Origin: Orobanche coerulescens
Taxonomy: Eukaryota > Streptophyta > Magnoliopsida > Lamiales > Orobanchaceae
DNA: 64,000 bases
Assembly: GCA_033398695.1 (NCBI GenBank)
Contig: CM065806.1
Location: 45,595,001-45,659,000 of the forward strand
Reading direction: 5' to 3'
The notes beneath the pieces were generated by a model. It was not told where the DNA came from. It did no database searches and saw nothing but the letters and a program-made list of their open reading frames with translations. Position 1 is the stretch's first letter. Each line of letters opens with the position of its first letter. A program made the translations under genes and the position numbers. Shown here one piece after another: positions 34,205-46,100 of the stretch.

Positions 34205-35620
34205 TTAAGCCCTCTCACAAATAAACACAGAACAGTCTCGAACCTCCTGATCACCAACGATCCTATCACCTCTAGGAAACTTAACGATGAAAGGCTCACA
34301 AGGCGTCAAATAGTCGAGACTCAAACAGCGCACACACTCCAGAGATATGAACGAATACGTAGCACTAGAATCTAAAAGCACACTGACAGGATGAGAATGA
34401 ATATGAACGGTACCTGTGGCTACGGTGGCGGCTGGATCATCATCCCTCCTCATATCATAAACACGCGGGTGGGCGGAGCCGACGCTGGAAGGTCCCCCTC
34501 TAGCGGGCTGACCCAGGCCTCTTCCTCGGCTAGCACTCGGTGGAGACTGCGGAGCAAACGAACCTTGATTCACACTAGGTTCCCTAGGCACTGGAAGGGA
34601 AGCCTGGGCACAAAGAATTTTCTCCCTCTCAGCACAGAAAGCAGCCTTGTGGCCCGGCTGGCCACACCGATTAAAACACTTCGCATCACGGGAAGGAGTA
34701 CTGGTAGTTCCACAGAAACCACCAGTAGAACGAGCTGTACCACCACCGATGGAAAAATTAGCAGACTGGGATTTCTGCTGACCCCCACCCTTGTGGCCTG
34801 AAAAACTACCGGCAGACTTCTGCTTCTTGCTCTCGCGAGCCGCCTCACTAGCCGTCACAGACATATCGTAAGCAAGGGCTCTATTCTGATAATCCTTCAA
34901 AGTAGTGCAGACGAGCCCAGACATGTAGTCACGAATCGACAATTTCATCCGCCTGGAGAAGTGGAAAATCTTGTCGCTCTCTTCTCTAATCTGGGCCTTC
35001 ACGAAGCCCAACTCCCGGTTGAAATCACCGATAGCCTGAGAAACAGGAATCTCCCGAGGCTGAGCGTCAAAGAAGGCATGGACCCGAGCCTGTTTGACTG
35101 GCCACGGGCAATATTCGGTCTCCATAAGGTCCTTAAACTCATCCCATGTACCAGCACAGTCCCTGGGCTCAACGGCCTCCCACCAGTTAGTAGCATCCCC
35201 AGTGAGAAAATACTGGGCGATAAGGACCTTACGGTCCTCTGGATAGTTAGTGGCGACGAAAACTTTGGATATCTCCTTGATCCACCCATCCCAGCCGATC
35301 GGGTCTGAAGCTCCCGAAAACTGAGAAGGATGCATCTTGATGACATCCTGTAGCCAACGATCTGCTCCGCCCCGAGCAACTTAGGCCGAATTCGGGTTCT
35401 AAACCGCCTGAGCTATCGCCGACATTTGGTTTACCATTTGTTGCATAATAGCCGCAACGCCAAGGTCGGCGCCATCTTGAGTAGAAGCATGGCTATGACG
35501 GTCACCGGTAGTGCTGGCTCCAGAAGAATGCGACGTGGCCGCCTCACCGGCTGCCCCACGTCCCCGGCCGCGTCCACGACTACGACCACGACCATGACCA
35601 CGCCCTCTTCCAGCATCCAT
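34205..35620 (-). pseudogene. Tekay-2 gag-protease
   Basis: The ATG at 35620 starts a Gly-Arg repeat leader (MDAGRGRGHGRGR), possibly RNA binding. Two stops near 35400-35380 are followed by a long open stretch (35335-34205): capsid-like domain (WDEFKDLMETEYCPW), a partly lost first knuckle (CFNRCGQPGH has an extra residue), and a protease in which the active-site Asp-Ser-Gly reads DSSATYSF. The Gly-to-Ser change would disable the protease. The frame stops at 34205 where Tekay-1 has Trp. Confidence 0.92.
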
Positions 35621-35843
35621 ATTGATGTTAAATAAGTAGCAAGAGCCATACGATGGTAAGTATGAGAGGAAAAACAACCACAAATCAAGAATCGAAGGTG
35701 CGATACAAGGAAACAAGGAACATGGTAAGGAAAAACTTACGGGCACTGGGAGCACCGGAATCATGGCAGTGTGATGACGATTTGCAAAACGAAACACAAC
35801 AAGACCCAATAAACCGACAAGCCTAGGTATCCATAAACCTAGT

Positions 35844-35855
35844 GCTCCGATACCA
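35844..35855 (-). other. Tekay-2 primer binding site
   Basis: TGGTATCGGAGC on the minus strand, five bases from the LTR; initiator tRNA-Met type with one A-to-G change. Confidence 0.88.
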
Positions 35856-35860
35856 TTTTC

Positions 35861-36152
35861 TGTAACACCCCAGATATTCAGGGTATATTACAGCGCCGTG
35901 GATCCCTACATGGGACCCACCAGGCTAAACGACCAAACATACTCATCAACTCGTGGAATCAACATGATAGCACCTCGTCATAAAGACGCAAAACAAAATA
36001 ATCCACCCGGTTCAACTGGTCAAACACAACACAATCATCCAACACCAACATAATAGACAAACATTTCAATCCGAACAAACCAAAGCTCCTAAGTACTCGA
36101 GTACTTCTATTAGTTTACAAATTGATAATCGCATCAAAAGACAGAAAACCAT
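35861..36152 (-). repeat. Tekay-2 5' LTR, left fragment
   Basis: 292 bp nearly identical to 29048-29339, ending after ACCAT where Tat element A starts. ACCAT is the likely target duplication of that insertion. Confidence 0.93.
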
Positions 36153-37103
36153 TGTTGTGCGGCGATTTATATGCCTCGACGGCAATCGGCATAAGGGCCG
36201 AGCGACCAAAGACAACATCAAATAATCCAAGGCAGACGTGCCAAGTGAAGAGTCCAGTCCAAGTTCAGGTACCGAGCGATCGACGTCCGGGGCGATCGCC
36301 TCTTGACACCTAGCGACCGACTCTGGTGCCCGACCAAGGACGACCGTCCTATGCCACGTATAAGGCCATCATCCGTCATATCTATGAGGACTGGATCTTG
36401 GAGCGAGGACCTAAGTGCAGATCCGCGAGTGGCGCCACAGAATAAGGATCTTTGAATCCAGCCCATCAACAACTGTCCTACCGACAGACCCGCCGAAAGG
36501 TCCTAGGTGGGGCCTCCCAAGACAGTGACTCCCGACGCGTGTGGTCTTCTGATTGGTTCGTGCATCCGGCTGCCAGAAGCTGCTGCGGACTCTAAGGAGA
36601 CCAACCCATGTGCTAAATACGATCACCCGCTTATTATAATACTGCAGAGGCGATCGCCCAGCTACCTCCACTCCTATAAATAGGAAACCTTCAGCAGCTG
36701 GTTCAGGGGGGAGATTTTAAGAGGTTCACAAGTTCAGAAATTATTTTCCATACGAGAGTTCAGCCAATTCACACAGTGAGAGACCGTCGATTTCTCACAG
36801 TCAACACAGCACTCCATCGTTGTTACAAGAACTCACAGAGCATCAACTCTGGTTCTTCCGGCAATCTTCAGCACTCAAGAGCTAAGATACTAGGGTCTTT
36901 ACACTCATTGTTATTGTACTCTAACATTAATATTTGTACTCCCAAGTATTCGTATTAATAATATCTCGCGAGAGCATTCAAGCCCGGGACTAACAACCCC
37001 GGCAAATCTTGTGTTATTTACTTCCCTACGGACGTGCTCTCGCATTTGTTTGTTACTCGTCCATTCCAGCAATCCCTTCCGAATAATATTTTGAGTAACA
37101 ACA
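36153..37103 (+). repeat. Tat-A 5' LTR (951 bp)
   Basis: TGTTGTGCGG to GTAACAACA, followed by a primer binding site. Its complement aligns with 38232-39131 along the whole length, so the two are inverted copies of one family. Palindromes GGCGATCGCC occur at 36291-36300 and 36649-36658. Confidence 0.9.
36675..36683 (+). promoter_or_regulatory. TATA box, Tat-A LTR
   Basis: TATAAATAG, conserved in the inverted LTR at 38601-38609. Confidence 0.6.
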
Positions 37104-37105
37104 AT

Positions 37106-37123
37106 TGGCGCTAGAGGAAGGGG
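37106..37123 (+). other. Tat-A primer binding site
   Basis: TGGCGCTAGAGGAAGGGG, two bases after the LTR. The TGGCGC start is usual for Tat and other gypsy elements; the cognate tRNA is not identified. Confidence 0.7.
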
Positions 37124-37230
37124 CTTGAACCTCTATTTTCATTCCGACTGCTTCGAAGAACACTTACTGTTCTCCGGGGCATATACTTGAAGAAACACTC
37201 ACTGTTCTTCAAAGAAAAACCTTCAGAATA

Positions 37231-38231
37231 ATGGCGCCTGCCACCACAGCGAATAGAGCCACTCTCCGATCCGCCAGACGTCATATTCCGTCTCAATCTG
37301 AGCCCCAACCTACGGCAGAGGGTAGCCGCGGCGACGCGAGACTCTCGGTCCTGCCCCTGAGGGACGGCCCCAGCCTCTCGCTAGACCAGTTCCAAACCGC
37401 GGAACAGATCGAGAAGGCTATGACCATCCTGAGGGAGCGACAGAGAGCATGCGCAGCGCCCGTTATAACCCCTTCGGCCATCCACCACGCAGGCAAACGG
37501 AAACTCAAAGGGTTACTGGTCGAGCGATCGTCAGAAAGCCCTGATTCACGAGAAAAGGCTCTAGCGAGGTGAGACGGTTCCGTCTTCATCCGCCTAGGAA
37601 GCGACCCATCGTGGCGACCTGGGCATTCTGGCCCCAACTACGAGACGACGGAGTCCGAATCCGTCACCAGGAGTTCGGCATACCCAACTCCCAACCAAAA
37701 ACAAGTCAGCCGTCTGGCCCCCATCCACGGAAGAATCGAGCCACGCGGCAAGGACGTCAACGACAGCGGAGCTAGGGGATCAGTACTGGATCACCTCGGC
37801 TCCCGCTCCGAGCGCCTAGCCACGAGCAGCCAGGCCACGGCAATGGCCGCTATGCAACGCCAGCTCGACGAGATGAAAGCACTCATGGAGACTGGGGCAG
37901 GCGCCAGTAGAAAGATCATCGGACTGAGTGAGCCACTCGCGGTCCACATCGAGCTTGCCTCCGTGCAACCAAGGATCGCTCCTCCTCAAACACATTTGAA
38001 TGAGGGGAGATCGGACCCCGAGACCCACTTGAGCAAGCTCCGGATCTACATGACCGGATGTGGGGCATCAGATGCGACCAGGTGCCGAATATTCCCGTTA
38101 ACGTTGGGCGAACTGGCCCATAGGTGGTACGTCTCACTGCCACCGAGATCAGTCAATTCCTTTGAGAAACTGGCGAGTGACTTCACGTCATACTTCGCCA
38201 AGGTCGCCAGACCAGAAGGCCCCCACTGCAT
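37231..38231 (+). pseudogene. Tat-A gag, truncated
   Basis: The ATG at 37231 opens MAPATTANRATLRS, a basic N-terminus; the frame stops at 37570. Later open pieces hold a coiled coil (MAAMQRQLDEMKALME) and a gag capsid signature (LSKLRIYMTGCGASDATRCR, then FPLTLGELAHRWYVSLP). It is cut in the capsid region at 38231 by the inverted element B, with left target duplication tgcat (38227-38231). No further Tat-A sequence is in the window. Confidence 0.82.
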
Positions 38232-39131
38232 TGTTATTACCCAAAATATTATCCGGAGATGATATGCTGGAATGGACGAATAACAAACAAAATGCGAGAG
38301 CACGTCCATGAGGAAGAAAATAACACAAGATTTGCTGGGTTGTTAGTCCCGGCCTTGAATGCTCTCACGAGATATTATTAATATGAATACTTGTGAGTAC
38401 AAATATTAATGTTAGAGTACAATTACAATGAGTGTAAAAGACCCTAGTTATCTTAGCTCTTGAGTGCTGAAGATTGCCCGAAGAACCAGAGTTGAAGCTC
38501 TGTGAGTTCCTGTTACAAAGATGAGGAGTTCTTTGTATTGTTTGTTGGGTGTGATCGTGTTAACGTTGTCACTGTGTCTTTGTCAATCCTAGAGGCCTTC
38601 TATTTATAGGAGAAGAGGTAGCTGGGATGTCCCTGTCCACCGCGGGCGATCGCCGTTCCTGCATTTAAATAAGGCGGGCGATCGTCCCAGCACGTGGGAC
38701 TGTTTCCTTAAGGTCCGCACCTACTGCTGGAAGCTACATGCGCGAACCAATGAGGAGGCGACAGGTGCCTCATGTCGCTGTCTTGGGAGGTCCACCTAGG
38801 ACCTTTCGGCGGGTCTGTCGGTAGGTGAGGCCGTCCTTGTCACTGACAGCTGCTGATGGGCTGGAGTAAAGCCTGCTCTTGCGGCGCCTTTTGCGGGTCT
38901 GCATGTGGGCCTTCATCCCGAGGTTCAGTCTTCGCAGACTTTGACGGGTGTCGGATTCACACGTGGCATGGGACGGTCGTCCCCGGTCGGATATTAGAGG
39001 CGATCGCCAGGTGCCAATAGACGATCGCCTTGGACGTCGGCCGCTAGGCACGTGCCCAGCATCTGTCCTCTTTGGTTAGCTTCCGACCATTATGCCGATC
39101 GCCTTTGAGGCGTATGAATCGCCGCACAATA
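38232..39131 (-). repeat. Tat-B 3' LTR (900 bp), inverted relative to Tat-A
   Basis: On the minus strand it starts TATTGTGCGGCG (family start TGTTGTG, one base changed) and ends GGTAATAACA. A G-rich tract lies to its right, so it is the 3' LTR of the minus-strand element to the right. GGCGATCGCC palindromes at 38645-38654 and 38999-39008. Confidence 0.9.
38601..38609 (-). promoter_or_regulatory. TATA box, Tat-B LTR
   Basis: CTATAAATA-type box on the minus strand, matching Tat-A. Confidence 0.55.
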
Positions 39132-39141
39132 ATTGCCCCCC
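39132..39141 (-). other. Tat-B polypurine tract
   Basis: GGGGGGCAAT on the minus strand directly before the LTR. Confidence 0.8.
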
Positions 39142-39433
39142 ATCTCGCTCCAGACTTGTCGTCTGGCGTGCCCTCGAAACGACGCGTACGCAGATTTCGA
39201 GGGCTGCATTAAATGCGGCTTATCCGACAGTTGTACTTCAGCCCTCGAGATTCCGCTTATTTGCTCAGAAGTCCCTGCTCTTGACTATAAAAGGGGCTAG
39301 GGCTACTGGGGTTAGATCTTTATGCGCTCTTGCCTTAGAAGAAGACATAGCCGAAATTCCTTGAAGCTTTGTGCGCCGATCGACGTTCTCTCTAGGTAAG
39401 AACAAAAACTTCTCTCCCCCTTTCTCTCCGAAC

Positions 39434-41943
39434 ATGTCTGGAGGAGGATCCACCGTGTATGAGGCGAGTAGAACTTCCGCCGCCACGACTTCGACTGCCC
39501 GGGATAAAACCTCCACGGATTTTCATGTGGAGACGGCCGTCGAGGCCATTCGCGCTGGGATTGAACCCGTAGAGGTTGAAGAGCTTTTCAACGAGGCGCG
39601 GCGAGGTCGGCAGCGGAGGAGCAGAGGCGCTTGCCGGTAGACGAGGATGAGGTAGTGAGACTGTACTGGGAGCAGAACAGTGTGTTCGGCCGGGCCTTTC
39701 TGGAATTTTTCGAGCTTATGGAGAGGCTGGCCGGACCACGTCGATTTTCGCGCATACTCGGTCGCCCACCCCTATGAACCCGTAAAGCGGACATCATTTT
39801 GGGCCGCGGACCGCTCCCCTTGGACCCTCAGCCAGATCAAGAGTTTGGCGACTAAGAAGGACTTGAGTCATTGGAGGGCGGAGTTCCATGTCCCCTCCGA
39901 TGTTTCACTGTATGTGCCTGCCGAGAACGAGTGCGCCGACCAACCTCCCGAGGGTATGGTCGCTGTTAACGAGTTGATCATGGGGGCCTGATTGCGATTC
40001 CCATTGCCATTCGCCGTGTCATATCTGTTGACTGCCTGGAATGTGGTGCCGCTCCAACTGACGCCGAACGCCTGGTTGCAGATTGTCAGCACTTTGACTC
40101 TTTTTGGCGGTCACCGGCTGTTCCGTCTTCCTTCTACGCTGGAAATGAACTACCTCTTTAAGCTGACGGCGCCGAAGGGTTCAGTTGGTGGCTACCACAT
40201 TCAGGGTTGTATGGACCGGGTGGTCCTTGGGGTGCCGAACAAGGTCCGGGGCGACCTGACAAAATGGTTGGGTCGGCGGAGTGTGGAAGTCGGCCGCGAG
40301 CGACAAACCCGAGGATGAGTTGGATATCCCCACCGGCTTTCAGGAGAGGAATCCGAGTAAGGGTTTTAACTCTCCCTTTGTTCGGATACACCTTGAACTG
40401 ATCTAATTTGGTTTTATTTTTGCAGGCTCCCTTGTTCCAGCGGCCGGCAACCTTCCATTTGACTTTTCGATCATCTGGGAGCGAATCCACGGTCTTCCGG
40501 ACAGTTACATCGACGCTCGCGTGATCAACAACGAAGCTCATTGGTTGGGCGCTCGGTTGTTTCGCTTTCCACGCCACTTGAAGGTCCCAGGTACAAATGT
40601 TTACGATCTCCTTTCTGCTTGACGATCGCCTTTGATTGAAAGAGATGTCTAACCTGGTTGAACGTCTTCTTTGACAGAGATCTACTTCCCCCGCTACTCC
40701 GAGCCGCCGAGAGAGATTGCTATGTCGAACCATGGCCTTATGAATCGTCTCCGCCAAGGGAAGAAGGCGGGTCGTGCCCCTGCAGCGATGACCCGTCCTA
40801 TCCCCGAGGCGAGACCTCTCATGGTGTCGATCGTTGAGCCGGAGGCTCGGGAAGATGAGCAGCTCCAGCGCAACCGCAAAAGGCGGAGGCCGGAGGAGCC
40901 TTTGCCAACTGTTGCTGCTGAGGCGCCCGCAGTGGTGCCTCCGGTCGCCGCGCCTCCAATTTCTGCAGTTCCAATGGCGGAGGGGCCTACGCCCTCATCG
41001 GCCTTCCTACAGGCCATGGCGACCACTGACGCCCAGACCCCGCGGGCAAGCCTTATTTCGGCCACGACCCCGAGAAGGTCGAAAGGTAAGTTTGTTTGAT
41101 CTTGTTGAGTGAGTTAAGTCACTTGTGTAGGGGACATACTAACTCCTTTGTTCTTGGTGCAGGGTCCATCTTACCGACCTGAACTGCTCGCCGATGGTGT
41201 TGGACTTCCTCGCGAGCATGTCTCCCCGCGAGCCTAGCGACGTACCTCACTACGTCTCTCGGGCTATCTCCTCCTTGCCGAAGGCTTGGACGACCAACCT
41301 GGATGCGATTGCGCGCCGGTGGTCCGGAGACGCAATGCAGGCGAATCTCGCCCTGACCCTCCAAGCGGCGACGATGGCCGCTCAAGCTGTGAAGGATTAT
41401 GAGGGGCGGCCCTCTACTGCTCGTCTCCATTCGGACCTCGAGGCTGCTCGGAACCGGAACGCGTAGTTTGCCAACAGGATCGCGGCAATGGAGAAGGAGT
41501 ATGCTGAGACGGCCAAGCGGGCTAAGCAGTTTCTCGACCGGATGAGGCTGGAACTCGACCGGGCCCGGGCGGCGACCGACCGGATGCGCTATCAGATGAA
41601 GGAGGCCCGTCGGTTGCATGCGGCCTCGCAGGAGGAGGCGACCGGGCTGAAGGCGGTGGTGAACCGGTTAAATGGCGAGTTGGAGTCGTCGAAGGGGGAG
41701 CTGGCCGCCAAGGTTGCCGAGCTCCATGATGCGGACAAAACAATCACGGGGCTGAAGGAGAAGTTGGAGGCGACCGAGGCCGATCCCTTCCTCAACGTGG
41801 AGTATGTCGGCGAGTTTGCCTATTACATGGCTTACACTGACGCCATCCACGCTGCCAAGAAGGGAGGGCTCGAGGTCGGCCCTCTAATCGATAACTTCAA
41901 AGCATACGTGCTTGAGCATCCCCTGCACCGGCCTTCTTTGTGA
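39434..41943 (+). pseudogene. Antisense additional ORF of Tat-B, with introns (plant transposon domain, coiled coil)
   Basis: Lies between pol and the 3' LTR on the strand opposite to pol. The ATG at 39434 (MSGGGSTVYE) follows a short leader. I infer exons 39434-40356, 40426-40590, 40678-41085 and 41163-41943, separated by three short introns (69, 87, 77 bp) with GT...AG ends. Exon 1 holds a domain resembling the 'putative gypsy type transposon' family (FRFPLPFAVSYLL-like, then VVPLQLTPNAWLQI); exon 3 is Ala/Pro-rich with a KRRRP basic cluster; exon 4 is a long coiled coil. Frameshifts near 39600, 39740 and 39990 and a stop at 41464 show it is dead here. Antisense ORFs of this kind are known from Tat-lineage elements such as Retand. 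Confidence 0.75.
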
Positions 41944-43191
41944 CGATCCTTGACCTCTCCGACCTCGGAATCGACCTGAGCTGGTATCCGTCGTCGGACA
42001 AACTCGTTCATCCAGAAGCCGGCGAGGAAGCGCACGCCGATCCAGCAGCTGGTGACGAAGTTCAGGTGGGGGCGGCCTGAGTCAGACCGCTTTTATTTTA
42101 TTTTCCCTTGTAATTTTTCAGTTTCATTGTGTTTTGCCTTCGGGCGTATGTACAAATAACTTGAATGAAATAAAATACATAATTGCATCTGATTCCTTGC
42201 TTGTACGATCGTCTGTCTGAATGTTTCGCATTTGACTTTACATAAGTGTTTGAGGAGCGGCCGTTGTATGAATAGCTCCGAATGTATTGGTATACTTAAA
42301 ATTCTTACTTGCAAATTTCTGAACAAAACCGATCGTCATACGTGTGTTTGAACAAAGCCGATCGTATGTGGTTCTGTCCTCCTAATCGCATGTATGGCTC
42401 TGTTTTGCCCTTTGTTTTTGTTTACTTGGTGAAAGTAAGGGAACGAAAAATAATTCGTCTTTAGTTTGGTTCTTGCGATCTTGAATTTTGTTGATTCCTC
42501 AAGGGAGGACGAACGTCCCGGCCTGGAAAGATTTCGCACAGTCGTGGGGTTCGATGGAACCGACCTCTACGACTATGTCTTGTGCACGAGCGACATTCCG
42601 TCTGATGGTTAACTTCTCGCGACTCACTTAATTGTGAGGGTCCTCCATAGGCTACGTTTTGCCTCGCAATGTAGTGATGGGGCGAACGGTATCTGCCTGG
42701 AGGAGTCCTTGCACGGGGCGTGGCTTGTTAGCACTTTTCTGCATAAGAGGGCATACATTGTGACGGGGGGAAGGACGCGTCGCATTGTCCAGGTCCACCA
42801 TGTTAGATGATGGATCCGAGGACGGGCGAGCGTGTCCACTGATCTGTTTTAGAGGGTCCTTCGGCTCTTCCCGCCTCGTATTTAAACGATAGGGTGAGCG
42901 ATCTCCGCCCAAAGGAACCTTGCATGGTCGGGCTATCGGTTCCATCGACCTCCAGAACCATGGCTGCACTTTTCTACCTCGGATCGCCATGTTAGATGAC
43001 GATCCTCGACGGTATACGTTGTGCTGGGGGGGGATCGCTTGCCTAGGTCCATCAGGTTAGATGACGAACTCTTGGAGGGCGAGCGAGTCATCCTCTTTTT
43101 TATTTGTTTGTTTTGTCGAGGCGAATCATTTAGAGGGGATCGGAAAATCCCATTAAGATCTTTGTACATTGGGTAACTGAATACAGAGTTT
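41944..43191. repeat. Tat-B untranslated region with diverged tandem repeats
   Basis: No supported ORF. The motif GTTAGATGA follows AGGTCCAYCA-type sequence or GGATCGCC at 42800, 42990 and 43050, and GCGAGCG recurs after two of them, giving at least three degenerate repeat units. Tandem repeats in this place are described for Retand-type Tat elements. Confidence 0.5.
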
Positions 43192-46100
43192 TTATTGATA
43201 GTATTTCTTCAAATGAACGGCGTTCCATGGATATTGGTCCGGAGTGCCGTCTGGGTGTTGGAGCTCGTAGGCTCCTTTGGTCAGCCATTTGGATATCCTG
43301 AAGGGTCCCTCCCAATTCGGGCCAAATACTCCCGTGTGAGTCTGGAGCTTTTTGAGGACTAGGTCACCCACTTGGAATCGCCTTTCCTTGACCTTCGAAT
43401 TGAAGAATTTTTCGGATTTCCTTTTGTGGAATGTGTTCTTCATTTCCGAGGTCCGTCGTCGCTCCTCGAGCATATCCAAGTCGATCCGTCGAGCTACATC
43501 ATTATCTGTCGTCATTTCTTGTTCAGTTTGGTGGCTGAGGACGGCGATCTCTGAAGGGATCACTGCTTCTGTTCCGAAGGCGAGGGCGAATGGGGTTTCG
43601 CCGGTTGAATTTCGGGTTGTCGTTCGGTAGGACCACAAAACATCCGGGAGCTCGCTCGCCCATCGTCATTGTTTGGATTCGAGTTTTGCTTTGATCGTGC
43701 ATTTGAGAATCTTGTTTCTGACCTCTACACCGTTAAATCGAGGGTGGTAAGGGGCCGAGAACAGCTTTTTAATTCCCCATTTCTCGCAGAATTGCATAAC
43801 TTCCAAACCGTCGAACTGCTTTCCGTTGTCGGAGATGATAGCCTGTGGTAGACCGAATCGGCATATGATGTTCTTACAAATGAACTTGATCACTTGTTCT
43901 TGGCCGATCTTATTGAGTGGCTCGGCCTCTGCCCATTTCGTGAAATAATCGACCCCCACGATGGCGAATTTACATCCCCTTGGCACCGTCGGCAAAGGAC
44001 CGATGAGATCGATGCCCCATTGGGTGAACGGCCACGGACTGTACATAGAAGTGAGCTGCTCGGGGGAGAGCTTGATGTTCGGGCCCATTACCTGACACTT
44101 GTGACAAGATCGGGCGTAGGCGATCGCGTCTTTTTGTAGGGTAGGCCAGAAAAAGCCTTGCCTGGTCGTCTTGTGGATGAGAGCTCGCCCTCCAGCGTGA
44201 TTTCCACAGATCCCGTCATGGATTTCGGCTAAAACAAGTCGGCCTTCCTCCGGCGTAATGCACTTGAGAAGAGGAAGGCTGAAAGCTCGCTTGTAAAGCC
44301 GGTCGTCCAATAGGGTGTATCTGGTTGCTCGGAGCTGAAGCTGGCGAGCTTTGATCCGATCTGCGGGGACCGTTCCGTCCTTCAAGTATTTAATGAACGG
44401 AGTCATCCAGTTATCTTCGACAATGGCAACTGTGGTGACCAGGCTTCTGTCGATCGCCGATTTTGCTGACTTCGTGATTTGGATGTTAGAGAAGTCTTCC
44501 GCCCCATCTGACGATGCGAGTTTGGATAGGGCATCGGCCTGGGAGTTGTGCTCTCTCGGGACTTGTTCGATCAGCACGTCTTCAAACTTCGTGCATATTT
44601 CGGCGACCAATTCTTGATATTTGATCATCTGTTCACCGCGCGCCTCATATTCCCCCTTGACTTGGTTCACGACCAAGAGGGAGTCCATGAAGATGTGGAG
44701 GCGACGAACGTCCATGGCGAGTGCGAGATCGAGCCCGCCTACCAAGGCTTCGTACTCGGCTTCATTGTTGGTCGCACGGAATCTGAAACGCACGGAATTT
44801 GTAAAGCTCTGGCCGTCGGGGATGATGAGGACAATCCCTGCCCCTGCTTGCGAGCTGGTCGCCGAGCCATCTACGTACAATTTCCAGGCAGTGCTGACCT
44901 GGGTCGGACTGGGCGGGAACGTTAATTCCACCACGAAGTCCGCCAGAGCTTGGCCTTTGATCGTCGTGCGAGGAGCGTACGTGACACCGTATTGGGCGAT
45001 CTCCAGTGACCACTTGAGGAGTCGCCCGTTGGTGTCTGTCCGGTGCAGAACTTGCCTTAGGGGGAGAGTCGTCAGAACCTTCACTTGGTGTTCGAAGAAG
45101 TAGGCCCTCAGCTTGCGAACACTCATGACTAGTGCATAGGCGAGCTTCTCCAGAGGTGTGTAACGTGTTTCCGCGTCATGAAGCGCTTGACTGACGAAGT
45201 AGATCGGCAAGTGGGCCTGCCCCTCTGCTCGCACTAATACAGTGCTCAGCACGACCTCCGAGGCTGCCAGGTAGAGGAATAGCTTTTCGCCGGGGACTGA
45301 CTTTGCCAAAATTTGGGGATTAGACAGATACTCCTTGATTTTGGCGAACGCCATTTGACTTTCCTTCGTCCATGCAAATTTCTTATTCTTTATGGTGGCG
45401 AAGAATGGCTTGCTTTTGTCTCCGAGCCGAGAAATGAAACGGTTAAGGGATGCTAGACAACCTGTGAGGCGTTGCACCTGTTTGACATTCCGTGGCTCAT
45501 GCATGTCGAGGATCGCCTGGATTTTGGTGGGGTTCACTTCAATCCCCCTCTAGCTCACGATGTGCCCCAGGAATTTTCCGGAGCTTACCCCGAAGTTGCA
45601 TTTCTTGGGGTTAAGCTTCATGTTGAATTTCTCGAGGATGGCGAACGTCTCGGCAAGGTCTTTGAAGTGATCTTTTTCTTTTGAGGCTCTTGACCATGAT
45701 GTCGTCAATGTAAACCTCCATGGTCTTGCCGATCTGATCGGTTAACATCCTGTTGACTAGCCGTTGGTAGGTCGCCCCCGCATTTTTCAGACCGAACGGC
45801 ATTCGGGCCCAAAAGTACACGTCTTTTTCCGTGTGGAATGATGTGTGTTTTACGTCTTTCTCCGCCATTGGGATCTGATGGTACCCGGCGAAGGCGTCCA
45901 TAAACGACATCATTTTGCAACCTGCCGTGCTATCGACCAAGTGTTCAATATGAGGCATTGGAAAGTGGTCTTTCGGACATGCTGCGTTGAGGTCGGTGAA
46001 ATCGATGCATAACCTCCAGGAGTTGCTCGCCTTTTTGACGAGCACCGCGTTGGCTACCCACTGTGGCTCGTCGGTAGCTACTCCGATCAGTTTGTTGTCG

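Larger units (their letters stand above)
29048..36152 (-). mobile_element. Tekay-2: second Tekay-type Ty3/gypsy element
   Basis: Minus-strand order: partial 5' LTR (36152-35861), primer site, gag-protease, pol with chromodomain, polypurine tract, full 3' LTR (31026-29048). It inserted in copia RNase H; the five bases 29043-29047 (aagtc) are its left target duplication. The 5' LTR stops at 36152, where Tat element A begins; the rest of that LTR should reappear beyond the window. Confidence 0.94.

Noticed and set aside
34391..34801. Plus-strand 136-codon ORF opposite Tekay-2 gag
   Set aside because: Antisense shadow of a well-supported gag-protease frame.
42093..42990. Minus-strand ORFs between antisense ORF and pol as an extra gene
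   Set aside because: Short, overlapping in different frames, with no motif; the region is better explained as repeat-bearing untranslated sequence.
44621..45103. Plus-strand 160-codon ORF opposite Tat-B RNase H
   Set aside because: Shadow of the dual RNase H region; unlike 39434-41943 it has no domain, introns or coding signal.
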